Positions 45,711 to 56,634 of a stretch of 64,000 nucleotides of DNA are shown here, piece by piece. This DNA is from Cerioporus squamosus. Its lineage: Eukaryota; Basidiomycota; Agaricomycetes; Polyporales; Polyporaceae. Both the position numbers and the translations under genes were made by a program. Each line of letters starts with the position of its first letter. Position 1 is the first letter of the stretch. The notes beneath the pieces are model-generated. The model had not been told where the DNA came from. It did not search any database and saw only the letters and a program-made list of their open reading frames with translations. The stretch covers positions 1-64,000 of the forward strand of contig JABYQS010000141.1 in assembly GCA_022592435.1 (NCBI GenBank), in the 5' to 3' direction.

Positions 45711-46429
45711 CAGCTTCAAGACGTCGCGACAGGCACGACAATGGCGGGCAGAGCGGGATTGAGATGACAGTCAGCTGGAGATGGCGAGGATGCGGCTAGT
45801 GGACCACGACATGCATACGTCGAGACACTTCGTCTGCAGCGCAGCACAGGCAAGATGCCATGGAGGAGAAGTCGGGGAGAACGGCGGGAATGGCAAGAAG
45901 CTCGCGAAGAACGAAGCTATGCCGTCCCAGCGGTACTCGCGATTGTGGATCCCACGTACTGACCAGGCGTCGTTCGATGGAACTACCGTCCGGGGATGCT
46001 CTCGACTGCATCTCGGACGCGTTGGCCGGATCAGCTCGTCATGAGACCAGTGCGACGCGTAGCCTCGTATATATATATAATTGCTACTTACATGCCCGAG
46101 CCGTCCGCTGCTCCCTCCCCTCTCTGCTCGCCCGCACCCCGCATCCGAATCCTTGCCGCCTGTGATCCGCCGCTCCACCACTGGTACGCGCACCCCCAAC
46201 GTCGAACATGACCCACTCCACGCCGCGGAACTCGCTGTTCAACTTCACCAGCGAGGGAAAGGTGGAAGAGAGGACATCAGCAATTGGTCCTCTCCGAGCA
46301 AGAAGGAGCCTCCGATCTGAGCGGAGCGCTCAGAGGGGGAAGGCAGGGATTGTGGCCGCGCACGAGGTCGTCGAAACGCACTCACGGTGAGCGGGCGCCC
46401 GCGTGAACGCGTAGAAGGTGGGTACGCAC
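45711..46429. other. gene-fragment region, unrecognised
   Basis: Contains short open frames on both strands (for example LFNFTSEGKVEERTSAIGPL on the plus strand near 46,235-46,295) that look like isolated exon pieces but are not recognised. A (TA)n run lies at 46,068-46,080. Confidence 0.35.
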
Positions 46430-46794
46430 GTATTCTTGCCATGCAGGAGAGAGGCACGGCGAGCTCAGTTCTTCAATGGCTGCATCAAGCAGGTGGATGA
46501 GTGAGGTCGCGATCTGCACTGTGAGTGAGTGAAAGGGAGAGGAGAGAAACGTTCGCCACGCACGATAACACCGCTACCAAAGTACTTCGCCGTGTCGAAC
46601 ACGCGCTGGGGTACACGCTTGCTCAGATACTTGGACCTCCGAGCGAGCACAGGGAAAAGTGCGCCTGCGAGCGAGCTGGCGAGGATGATGAAGATCCAGG
46701 TGATCCTGAGACCAGTGTCTGAACGGTCGCCGCTGCCAGAGCCGCAGTTAAGATTGTCGTCGTCGCCAGGGAGAAGGCGGACATGGCGATGCAT
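46430..46794 (-). pseudogene. ZIP metal transporter, 5' exons only
   Basis: Reads like the N-terminus of a ZIP family zinc/iron permease. After MHRHVRLLPGDDDN come CGSGSGDRSDTGLRI, a first membrane helix (TWIFIILASSLAGALFPVL), ARRSKYLSKRVPQR and a second helix beginning FDTAKYFGSGVI. A proper GT..AG intron leads to IATSLIHLLDAAIEELSS, then PCLSPAWQEY and a normal GT donor at 46,429. No following exon exists further along this strand. The next piece of the same protein lies about 3.2 kb away on the opposite strand (49,630-49,943). The gene is therefore broken, although these exons are still in frame. Confidence 0.75.
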
Positions 46795-47124
46795 GATGGG
46801 TGAGAAGGTGTCGGGGTGGAAGCCAGCGGATGGAGGCGATATAAATCGCAGGAGTGGGGAGGGAGGGGACGAGGAGGACCAGGACAGTCAGTGGAGGCGT
46901 TGAGGATCCAGGACGAGGAGGGTAGCGAGAGTCCGTGAGCAGGTGTTCAGGCCGCCTGGGTCGCGGGTTCGGCGGTGTGCGTCCATGAAGAACAGCAAGA
47001 AGGAGGATGTAGGGCAGGAACGCACCGAAGGTGATCGCGTTGGGCTTCCTGGACATCGAGGCGGACGACGACGAGCGCAGGGAGAAGAGGGAGAGACAGG
47101 GAGTTGAGGGACAGAGAGAGAGTG

Positions 47125-47690
47125 TGTGGGACTTGGAGTTCGGACTGCGGCACCTTGTCTTGAGGAAGTGACAAGTCGCCATCCTTAATCTCGATGGACA
47201 GGTAGGACATGCGCGCGTTCGCGACAATGTAGTTGAAGAGCTACCCGCCCGCATACTCGAGCACGACGATGATGTCGGACGGCGTAGAAATGAGTTCATA
47301 CCTGGGAGAATGATCAGCGAAGCGTGCATGTACAGCTCGATGATGTGGGGGTGTCTAAGCGTGCGCATGTACTCGACCTCGCGCTGTATTCTCGTCTTTG
47401 TCCGGTGCTTCGCGATAGCGTGTTTCGAGATGAACTTCATCGCGACCTTCTGACCGATCACAGTATGCACGGCGACAGCACATTGCCTCGTAAGACGGAG
47501 GGAGATTGTAGGAATGCGCGGAGGCAGCAGGCTTACTCTTCACTTTCCCGAACGTTCCCTCTGCGATCTCACCAACCACGGTGTATTGTCCGAGCTTGTA
47601 CGCGGGGTACTGGTGCGGGGGGTCGTCGACGATGGTGAAATGCAGACAGCCACGAGCAGATGTAGACAGGCAGCGGGAGGACCTAAGCGA
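47125..47690 (-). pseudogene. SNF1: SNF1/AMPK catalytic-subunit kinase, truncated and damaged
   Basis: Encodes the N-lobe of an SNF1-type kinase: VDDPPHQYPAYKLGQYTVVG, EIAEGTFGKVK (glycine loop), GQKVAMKFISKHAIAKHRTK (catalytic Lys) and QREVEYMRTLRHPHIIELY. It continues ELISTPSDIIVVLEYAGG, then a TAG replaces the expected Glu codon before LFNYIVANARMS. The frame then jumps from RMS directly to YLSIEIKDGD and a damaged FLKT.C.SPN with a 5-nt insertion, so the whole catalytic loop and DFG segment (about 90 codons) are missing. The splice acceptor before the VHTV exon is also lost. SNF1 controls glucose derepression; this copy cannot make a kinase, and a functional gene should exist elsewhere in the genome. 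Confidence 0.82.
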
Positions 47691-49629
47691 ACGTCGGAGC
47701 GTCAAGCGAGGGTGAGGAGACAAGCGCGCTACAGCGCTTTTCACCCCACTTGTCGTTTGGCGCCGCACCGCGCGGGACGCCACCACGCTCTGCCCTTGAC
47801 CGCCTCCACTTGAAACTTCGAACGACAATAACTCTGTCCCCGCTCACCCTTTTGCCTTGCTTGTTTTTGCTACTTACTCTGCTTCGCTGCGCGCATCCAC
47901 TGATACCCACGGTCGAAGGATCAACCGCAGCGACACGTCCACTTAGCTCGATCTCGCTTTCAGCCAACGCCGACCTCGACCGACGATATCCCGGAAAGTT
48001 ATGCACGTCCCCTTTCACTGACCGCCGCACCGTCTCTCGCTGCCGCGAGGCTTTCGTACGTGTCCCCGCGCGACTCGTGTGTTCCCTGCTAACGTGCAGC
48101 ACCCAGTGTTGCAGTCGCGGCGGCACTGGCAACATCCATAGACGATCTATTGATACCGCAAGCCCCTCGCGTCCTGCTGCAGCACTACTCTCGCCTGTAT
48201 GCGAACGTGGGGCGACAGTCGACCCCGAGCGGGTGAGTAGCCCTCCGTCCGAGTCATCCTGGGTCCTCTGACGTCGTCCCAGGCTAGGACCATAGGCCGC
48301 GGAGGGAAGACCGCCACCCTTGTATCCGACCATGCAGCAAGCATCGCAGAGTACGAGCAGAGCGTAGTCCAGCAGAGCGAGCAGAACGCGCGCGCGGTAC
48401 GTCTGTCCGCCCTTCCGCACTGCACACTCCCTCATCCCCTCAATGCAGCGTTCCTCGGGCAGAGGAGGACTCGGGAACATCCAATCGAACTGCAAGTCTC
48501 GTTGGCGCTCTCATACCCCAGCCATGTCGGGTTGACGAGAGCCTCGCAGCAGAAGTCAGTCCCGTGGACCGAACAGCTGTGGAAGCAGCCTCGCCCGGAT
48601 GCTCAATAAGGTGGGCATTCACGGCAGGCTGCAGGACGGCGAAGGATCTCCTGTCGTGAGTGCGGTCACCGAAGACGGCGAGCCGTCCTCGCATACGCAC
48701 GAATGACTCAGTGCGAGGCGCGCTGGTGCGATCTGGGGAATGAGCTGCTCGCGCCTGGGGCTCGGACATGCGCCCGTAATCCATGCACGACCATCCCGCT
48801 CACCATAGTCCCACCATCTGCGGGGCACGAGCTTGTGCAAGACACCATGCTCGGTCTTGGCTCTGTCAGCAAACGTCTGAATGCCCGGAGAACTGCAGAA
48901 CGTAAGGACGAGACGACACGCCAGGGCGCGCGGGTGCGTGGTCATCCTGTGGGTACATTCTTTACCGGTCCTTACCTATTCAATGTTGCTTCCGTAGACG
49001 GACACATCCTTGGCAGTCCCAGCACAGCAAGTACCACTGAAGCCAGATAATAGCGACAAGACGAGGGAGAAGTGACGGTAAGCATTATCCCTGCAGTAAG
49101 GTAGGGCAGCGATACATAGCACGAGGTACGAGTACATCAGTCTCAGGATAGCCGAGCAGATTCGACAGAGTACACGAGCCACTGAAACAGACGTGCAGGA
49201 AAGCATTCACCAGATATGACCGACAGGTAGAACGAACAGCGTGAATATAGCCTACCTGCAATTAATGCAAAAGAATTGACCTACGACAGGCATGGAACTC
49301 GTATGGCGTGACGATGGGGCGCCTATGTCTTGGGTGGCCCTCTTGCAGCAGGTACGCCCTCGCCGGAGGGACAGTCGAGGGGGGAGGGCGACCATGGGGG
49401 TCGCAGTTCTGAGGGCGGCGTCCTTTTATGACGCGTCGCGACGCGTCGCGCTCATGAGAGCTCACGGTGCACATGACATTGTTGAACAAACCTAAACGAG
49501 ACAGAGTTCGCGATACGCGCCACGCACGTGAGCAGCACTTGGGCGTGCTGCTGTGTCTCGGGGAGTTCGGGGAGGTTCGCGCTGCGCGTCAAACTGGAAA
49601 GACTCGGCAATTACGCCGTCCCCAGCCCT
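47691..49629. other. rearranged region between pseudogenes
   Basis: Apart from the SNF1 fragment at 48.74 kb, there are long but featureless open frames on both strands, a minus-strand piece encoding FCCEALVNPTWLGYES (near 48,550) and a GACGCGTCGC direct duplication at 49,430-49,451. No intact gene is present. Confidence 0.35.
48735..48790 (-). pseudogene. second SNF1 kinase fragment
   Basis: A minus-strand stretch encodes GRMSEPQARA, identical over MSEPQAR to the segment that follows the N-lobe in SNF1 kinases, then in a shifted frame EQLIPQIA, which resembles the QQLISGI that comes next. It starts at about the point where the truncated copy at 47.1-47.7 kb jumps, so it may be the displaced remainder of the same ancestral gene. 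Confidence 0.5.
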
Positions 49630-49943
49630 ACGCGCTCGGCATCTGGGCCTCTTCCTCATCTTCATCGTCGAGCTCGTCGCCTTCCGCTGGGGCACCGGCC
49701 ACCTCGAAAGACTCGGGCTCGCACACGACGCACACGGACACGGGCTTGCCTCGCACGTCGCGCACGGCCCGGAGACCGACCAAGTCGCGCAGGCGAACGC
49801 TGTACTTGCCCGGAACGACATCTCCAACAACTCGCTGCACCGGGAGAATAGCCGGGAGAGCAGCAAGTCACACGAGCATGGTCTGGCGAACGCCGCCCAG
49901 ACGAAGGTTGCGAAGATCGCTATCTTAGCTGTCTACTGGCAGG
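49630..49943 (+). pseudogene. ZIP metal transporter, middle exon in opposite orientation
   Basis: Plus-strand translation gives LGLFLIFIVELVAFRWGT (third membrane helix of a ZIP permease), then HLERLGLAHDAHGHGLASH, a His/Asp-rich metal-binding loop, and HEHGLANAAQTK. This is the segment that should directly follow the ZIP exons at 46,430-46,794, which lie on the other strand. A likely GT donor follows at about 49,942. The C-terminal helices were not found further on, so the gene is doubly truncated. Confidence 0.7.
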
Positions 49944-52265
49944 TAAATCATGTCGACTCCCTGTCCCCACACATTGTATGCTAACATGTATGATTCAGTA
50001 GAGTACGCGGAGGGCGTACTACGTAACTCACAGAGTAAGCTGTCCGGGACGAGGAACTGCCAAACACCGACTGACTTCGAGTCCTAGCCAACAGCTGTGC
50101 GCATCCGTACATGGAGAGGCTGCCATCCCTCCTGCTACCGCCAGAAGTCTGCCGCCAGTACTCTTTGCACGTCCGTCGACATCCTCGCAGCTCGCAGCTC
50201 GCCGGAGCTTCCGCAGATCCGCCCGAGCCCACTCGTCTCGACGACAGCCCATGGCCAGCCCGTGCCTGTTCCGGCACACGCAAGCTGTCCGGGCGCACAA
50301 GATATATTATCACCAACTACTCGTCTACGTACAGCTGCGGCGCGGCGATATCTGCCGGCCGCAGAGCGTTTCTCGGATCTCGTGAGAGCCCTCGGGGCCT
50401 ACATATGTCCTCGTCTCCTCGTACGCACCGCGTCCCGGAGACACTCCTTGTCTTTCTGTCCAGCATCGGCCCGGGCGTCGTCTGTCGCTGCTCACTCACC
50501 TTGAGGGCCGTGCCGGTCGCTTGATAGCCGGCGGGAGGATGGACGTGTCTTGCGCGCAGGCGGCGCGTCCAGCGCCGACGCGGCCGCGCGGGTCGGCCCA
50601 CAAGTCCGGACGGTCAGTGCGCAGGATACTCGTCCGATTCTCCTGTCTGCGCACGCGTCAGACACGCAGGACGCACTGTCCTGGGATGGGCGACATGAGT
50701 CGAGGCATCGTGGCGGGACAGAAGCGACGGGATCGTGACTTGAGGTTATGGCGAGCGACCGTGGCCGGCCGAAGTCGATTTCGAGAACCGAGCTTCTGGC
50801 GTCGTAGACCGGCCTGAGCAGAGCTGTCGTGCCCGTAGACATCGAGCGAGGCGGTTGAGAGGCAGTCGGCAGCGTGTGCCCGCCGGCAGGGCGGCAGTCA
50901 GCCCAGGGTGCCATGAAGTCGCCATGAACGCGACTTTCGCGACCTCCATGGATCCGGACGAAAGAGGGAGGGTTCGATGCGAACGTGCACGCGTTGCCTG
51001 GGACAGAAGGATTCGTCAGGTTACGGCGGGAGGCGGGGGAGATGTGGCCGAAACACTGACGTACCAGGCTGCCCGCTGGCCCGGCGCGACGACGAGACTT
51101 TCGAACTCGTCCTGGTGGCGCGTAACGTGGCCGGACCGAAGCAAGGTCGTGCGGTGGGCGCGCGACGTACCTGGCGAGTAGAAGGACACGATGAACGTCG
51201 AGGAGGTTGATGGCGGCGTTGCGGGACAAGGCCCCCAATGGGGCCATCCGCGCACACGTCGGAGACGGACGGAAGAGCATGCTGGCTGTCCAGCCAAGAC
51301 CGCTGAACGAGTAGAAGAGGTCAGGCTTGTGAGATAGACGGCAGGCTGGCAGACACTCACCGGTGTTTGCATCTCCCTACACCGTCGTGCACAACAACGC
51401 CGCCGCCCCACGGCGCGAGTCCGTCCTGTTCAAAGACGACATCCGACACGGATGCGATGTGCGATGTGCGATGTGTTCCGTAGGGATTGAGGGACGAGGG
51501 TGTGCGGCGGGATGTGCGCGTGCGGCGTAGACAGTAAAACTGAGCGCGTCGTCGAGCGATGCGTGCGCCGTGCGTACTACTAGAGCTGGCGAGGGAGGCG
51601 GCAGGGGCGAGGGAGAGGGAGAGACGGGAACATGAACGGGGCACAGAGAGGGCGGACAGGCGAGAAAACGGGGCGAGAGAACGGAGTGCAGGCGTGCGCC
51701 GCTGGTCTCTTGTCCTTACACATACCAATGCGCACTTGGCCGGAGCACCCTGCGTCTGTATTCAATCGCGTGACCTGTAGCACGCCTCCAGCGCCAAGGC
51801 ACACCAACTGCACTTCGCTCCTCGCTCTCACCTTGGCCTCTCTCGTCGTTCCCTCGTCTGATCCCTCTCATCAAGACGGGTCGTACCATCGCGGTATGCG
51901 TGCGCTGGGCGCCGCGTGACTGCGCATCGCGGAACTGTATGTAAGTAGCTCACTGCAACTGTTCAGGACGCTGCTCTTCATGTCGCTGACTACCGCATTC
52001 TGTAGGCGTGCAATTCTCTATCACCTTGCTCTCTCCCACCCTCTCTGAAGAACACCGTCGCCATCATGGAACAGCAGGGTGAGGATCCAATCCACCTGAG
52101 CCGTTGCATTCGCGCTTACCTCTCCTGCAGACAACCGCATCTCCTCATCTGACATCCATCCTAGCGAACAGGATGTTACTGCAGCCATAGCATCTATGTA
52201 CGCAGCCGCGAGTGACAGCACTCCATTGCGTCTTATCTTTGCACAGATTCACACCCCACACGAAC
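49944..52265. other. 2.3-kb stretch without a confident gene
   Basis: GC-rich sequence with long open frames on both strands (for example 51,280-50,492 minus) that show no domain pattern. A (GATGTGC)n microsatellite-like run sits near 51,451-51,475. The left edge of the intact gene block that starts at 52,266 must lie here or nearby; I saw no clear terminal inverted repeat. Confidence 0.4.
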
Positions 52266-54560
52266 ATGGACGGTGCGGACAGCGAGAACTGCAATGTCAC
52301 CTTGCAGTCACTTCTGTTCGACCACTTCATAACCGCTCAAGATCCCCTCATCCGCCCCATCGACGATCTCGATGTTGCCGCTGTCAAGAAATACGTCGCA
52401 GACGTACAGGGTGCAACTTTGACTGATCACGCCGATCGTACAAAGCCGCGCACTCATCAAGCTCACGCTGCCCCGCATGCCAAGGAGGAAGCACTGATGC
52501 TTAAGAAGCAGCGTCTGATGAGCACCTTGGTGGAAGGTGCACCCTCGCAACGCCTGCTCACATAGGCATCTGGTCTCACTCTCTTTCCACAGACCCAATC
52601 CAGTTACACGCAACTGATGTGCACCTCTACCGCCATGTCCATCCCCTGCCTACACCAAGCACCTCTCATGCATCCGGTACGCATCTTGTGCTTGTCTGCA
52701 CGAGCACGCAGAACTCACCATTGTTTTTGCACGGTCTGAATATGCACATCGTACGTCCCGTCTTCCCCTGCCTCGCGAAACGCCAGCGCATCCACCGCGT
52801 TCGCCGCGCTCTCAATCTCTTGCAGCCGGTTCATCCCACCCTGCGCATGATCAGTCGTCCGTTCGAGGCCGGTCACATCAACGTCGATCGCAGTCGTCCA
52901 CTCGAGGTGGCTCGCAGCGTGATCGTCGCTCCGGGTACGATCCCTCACGGCCGCTGTTCCCCGACCGTGAGGACTGGAGGAGGGAGCAGCAGAAAGGCAC
53001 TGATCGGCCGGTGCTCTTCTATTCTGAGGTGCGCGTGTATCCTGTCCAAGACGTGCTCAACGCACTCACGCCCGCCCAGCGGCCCAAAAAGAACAAACGC
53101 CGAGAAGATGACCTGCACAACAAAATCGCCACGAACCGGAAGTACGTTGCAGAGGTTGTCCAATCCCCCGTGGACATGAGTCGTGCCGAGTCTACAAAAA
53201 CCGGCTGGGCCGGCAAGGACTACCGCTATCGTGCAGACAGGGCATCGATCGACAAGGCATGGCGCGAGGGCACCATTGGGATCGTCATGAAGAACATGAT
53301 GTTCAAGACGCTCTTTCACTCCAAGTATGTTGCTTCCCGCTATATCTTTGTTTTGCATGCTCACCATCCATCAGCCGTACCATGTACCTCGTCGACGGCA
53401 AAGGCACTGCGTTCGGCCTCGTCACTGACATTCCTGCTTGGATGTACAAACCGGAAGTCGTCTGGGGTGGACGGAACTTTCTCGAACAGGTTCCATGCGA
53501 GTGTATTGGCTATAGGGACCGGTGTGGTGACCGCACCGAAGCCGACATCAACGCGAACAGCCGTGGTCCGCACTGGTACAATGTCGCCGGTGTCGACCGA
53601 CAGATCAAGGGCGTAAGTGTTTCATTCCTCACTCGCGCTACTCTGATCACATAACTACCGTGCTCTCAGGCCCCAGGCCTGACGTCGCACCATGTCGACC
53701 ACATGAAGGAGACCACAGACATGCTGCAGAAACACACTGCTATTTACAGACTCATGTGTGCTCCTCTCACCATCGTGTGTTAACTGACTCGCACTCATCT
53801 CCAATCAGCACATACGCATCCAGCATTCTCAAGATGCGATTTCCATCACTTGCAGACCGCGTTGACCGGTGCGCGCAAAAGCTAGCCGAGCAAGGATGGG
53901 AGCACGCCATGCCCATGTTCGGGTATTGGTATAATTTTTGCATCAACTGCCCTCGTCCAAACAGCAACCTCGGCGTATCAACCCTGCCTCATGTCGACGG
54001 TAAGAACCTCGCCCTCATGGTTTGCGCAGTCTTCGTATGGGGTAAGTGTCCCTTCTTCCCGTTCTGACCTCGGCTCACTGACATGCTATCAACAGGGAAA
54101 TTCAACTCGAAGGAGAAGGCTTTCCTCGTCCTTTGGGAGGCCCGACTCATCATCGAGCTTCCAGTCGGTGTCTTGATCCTCTACCCTTCCTCCCTTTTCA
54201 TTCACTTCAACATTGACCTCTCCAGTGCGTGGAATCGATCCATCGCTGCTTCGATTAATGTGCTCATTATCCTGCAGCCCTCCATGTCGTCACCACTCAA
54301 GATGGATCCTTGCCGACTCCAGCCAACTCGACCCCACTGCAGAACGTCGAGGGCCGTGGCTCGATCGTAATGTTCAACCAGGCGTCGATGTTCCAGCTTG
54401 CGGAGTTGGGCTGCACTGTCAAAGAGGCGCAGCAGGCAGGCAAGACGTCCACGTGTGACAACTCAGGTCATGTATCATGCCTCCCTGTACCTTAGTTGGC
54501 TCTGTTCTTGTAACCGTTCTTGTGTACATAGCTGAGCCTCCTCCCCCTCCTCACAAGTGA
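52266..54560 (+). CDS. Fe(II)/2-oxoglutarate dioxygenase-like protein (TET/JBP-like), transposon-associated
   Basis: ATG 52266. The nine exons are 52266-52536, 52593-52676, 52787-53324, 53375-53612, 53670-53755, 53809-54041, 54096-54224, 54278-54466 and 54532-54560; they total 1797 nt, an intact protein of 598 residues. Residues about 100-190 are Ser/Arg/Gln-rich. The C-terminal domain carries a double-stranded beta-helix pattern: LPHVDGKN (H467, D469), then LVLWEARLIIELPVGVLILY and PSSLFIHFN (H520), then EGRGSIVMFNQ (R553). HxD..H would bind iron and the Arg 2-oxoglutarate. The layout resembles the TET/JBP family expanded in mushrooms (PHxDxxN, LVLWxxxLxIExPPGxxILxPS, then HxN and an Arg strand), whose members oxidise 5-methylcytosine or thymine and travel with transposons. 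The resemblance is by eye; the substrate is unproven. The Tnp2 transposase lies 4.4 kb downstream on the same strand. Confidence 0.65.
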
Positions 54561-55447
54561 AGCTTCACATGGTACAGATTGACCTCGTGCACCAACATGT
54601 TTGGAATGTATCGTATCGCGCTTCATATGCATACTTGGTGCTGATGCAACGCCCGCATGTGCACAACTGGTAGCGCCTTAAAAGAACCCGACCTGGCGTG
54701 CTTGCAGCGCCGCTCCCCAAGTGGAGTCATTCACATTGGCGCCGCAGTGTGGGAACTGTAGGCTCATGTGCACTGCATCGAGCGCTGGTTTACTTCGACT
54801 CGCGAGCGTGCAGTCAGGAGGCAACACCTACAACCGACCACCACAGTTCGTGGACGCTTCGTCTACTCTTGTTTCCACCACCAGCTGCTCCCCTTCTCCT
54901 ACTTTGAGAAACTTATGACGACTACGCGAACATCGGTGTGCTCTTGATGCATACTGTTCAAACCAGGATGCGTCCGGGACCTCTGCCAGCGAGGCATCCC
55001 AAGAGTCAATAGGCACCGCAGGTCTTCGGCGGGGACTTCAAAAGCAGCGTCGCTCGTTGCTGATCCTCCTCTAGCCCGACCGGACATACAGCATCGTCCC
55101 AGCTCACATAGATAGCTCATCGCTGATTGGTGGGTTCCCGGTGAATCTGTCTGTCAGGGAGCCGCCACAGCTCTACAAGGCTGGATCGCTTGCAAGTGTC
55201 CACTCCAGTACCCTCGCCTCAAAACACCTCGCTGCTGGTACGAGACATATTACTCCTGCTTCCGGTTTGACTCCGGTTTGACTTTGCGCGCCGATGAGTG
55301 TGATCGGGATGTCCGTCAATGGCCCTTTGTACGACCTACACGTGCACCTAAGTTGCAACTCCTCAAGTCTCGCTTCCCCGAGAGACTACTCTCATCCAAT
55401 CCCCTCCACACCCCTCCCCGCACACTCTCCAACCAACGGGCTATACC
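54561..55447. other. spacer carrying a retroelement scar
   Basis: Between two intact plus-strand genes. Contains the primer-binding-site-like copy at 54,720, an 11-bp direct duplication TCCGGTTTGAC at about 55,261-55,282, and short minus-strand frames without recognisable content. Confidence 0.4.
54719..54757 (+). mobile_element. retroelement primer-binding-site-like scar, copy 2
   Basis: AGTGGAGTCATTCACA followed by TTGGCGCCGCAGTGTGGGAA repeats the motif at 45,371 with two A/G differences. The CA just before TTGGCGCC would be the LTR end. The flanks of the two copies are otherwise unrelated, so only the LTR tip and primer-binding region are shared. Confidence 0.45.
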
Positions 55448-56634
55448 ATGGTCTCTACTCGCTCTCAGCGCCAAGCCGGCATTCTCGAAGTAAGTCTACA
55501 TGCAAACGAAGATATCCAGGGCTCATATCTTACGGTCTTCTCAGCTCGCCTCCAAGACGCCACTTCGGGTTTGTCTTTCATCGGCAAATAAGTGGTTCAG
55601 TTTTGCTGACACTGCGATAGGACACGCAAGGGCTCTACTCCGTTCAGCAACTCATAGCCTTTGTTGAATTGGCGACTGTCAACCCCGAGTATGGCACCGT
55701 CGTCACATTCCTGCGCCTCAACTTGACGGTCTCGTCCCTCAATCGGGACGCTCTCGAGAAGTATCTGCCTGCATGCCTCGCTCTTACGCCGAATGTCACC
55801 ATCCTCGAGCTCTACACTTCCCCTGCCATCCCTACCACCACGTTGTCCGGCATACTACTCCCCGCGATCGAAGTACTCGACACCAACCTTCCCCATCGTG
55901 TCCTCGTGCCCTTCATTGGGAGAAACCCGAGCATTCGTGCTCTGCAGCTTCGTCGCTGCGGGCGCGCTCGCCAGTGTGCTCTGTCCACCATCGCATTCGA
56001 GCACGTCAACGACATCCGTTGTCTCGCGAATTGCGCTCCCGCGATCGTGCATGAGAACGTAGACCGGCTGCGTCTGGACATCACACGCAGTACCGACCTC
56101 TCATCGGAAGTCCTCTCGCGCTTCCACGCTCCTCTGAGTGCCCTCTACGTGCTCACGGTCGAGTTCGGGGTGGAAGACGCCAATATCCTACGTGCCATCG
56201 CCCGTAACATGCCTTGGCTTAGGAACTTGAAGATGATTGAGAAGTGCGGGTCCCCGGTATGTATGTCTGTGATTCCTCAAAGCACGGGCCTTCTGACATT
56301 CATTCAGGCCCACAAGCACAAGCCTCGCCCTTGGGCTGACCGCGCTCGCTGGTCTGCGACGTTGCAGAAGCTACCCCAGCTTGAGCGGCTTCTCATAACC
56401 ACTCACAGCGCGTTGGGCAGTACTGTTGGGGACCAGAGCTCTGAGCGAGAGATATTCCGTCGATGGGTCGGGCCATCCCACCCTTCGCTTCGTTACATCG
56501 GCGTCTGGCAGCGTGCCCACACTCTCGGCCTCGCGTCCAAGGACAATGTCTTCAGCGAGTGGTCCCGAGAGGATGGGATATGGCAGGGCAAGTGGACGAA
56601 GAACGCCGACGTCAACGACTTCACCGTCCTATAA
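55448..56634 (+). CDS. LRR/F-box-like protein, intact
   Basis: ATG 55448 (MVSTRSQRQAGILELASKTP). The four exons (55448-55489, 55545-55568, 55621-56256, 56308-56634) give 1029 nt, an intact 342-residue protein ending in TAA. There is no obvious F-box, but leucine-patterned strand-helix units run through it (VVTFLRLNLTVSSLNRDAL, NVTILELYTSPAIPTTTL, IRALQLRRCGRA, ALYVLTVEFGVEDANILRAI, MPWLRNLKMIEKCGSP, LPQLERLLITTHS), as in the LRR half of Agaricomycete F-box proteins. The C-terminus is Trp-rich (WSREDGIWQGKWTKNADV). The first two exons are very short (42 and 24 nt). It is co-oriented with its neighbours and shares their intron style. Function is unknown; it may be cargo of a mobile element or an independent gene. 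Confidence 0.7.

Noticed and set aside
50492..51280. 262-codon open reading frame on the minus strand
   Set aside because: Composition is Arg/Ser/Ala/Pro-rich as expected from GC-rich noise; no hydrophobic core pattern, splice context or family signature.
53368..53654. A frame overlapping exon 4 of the dioxygenase-like gene that could be read as a separate small gene
   Set aside because: It is the true coding exon 53375-53612 read through into the flanking introns; the spliced nine-exon model explains it.
54719..54757. The 38-bp motif as a terminal inverted repeat of the Tnp2 element
   Set aside because: Both copies (45.37 and 54.72 kb) are in the same orientation and no inverted copy was seen, so a retroelement primer-binding scar fits better, though not proven.
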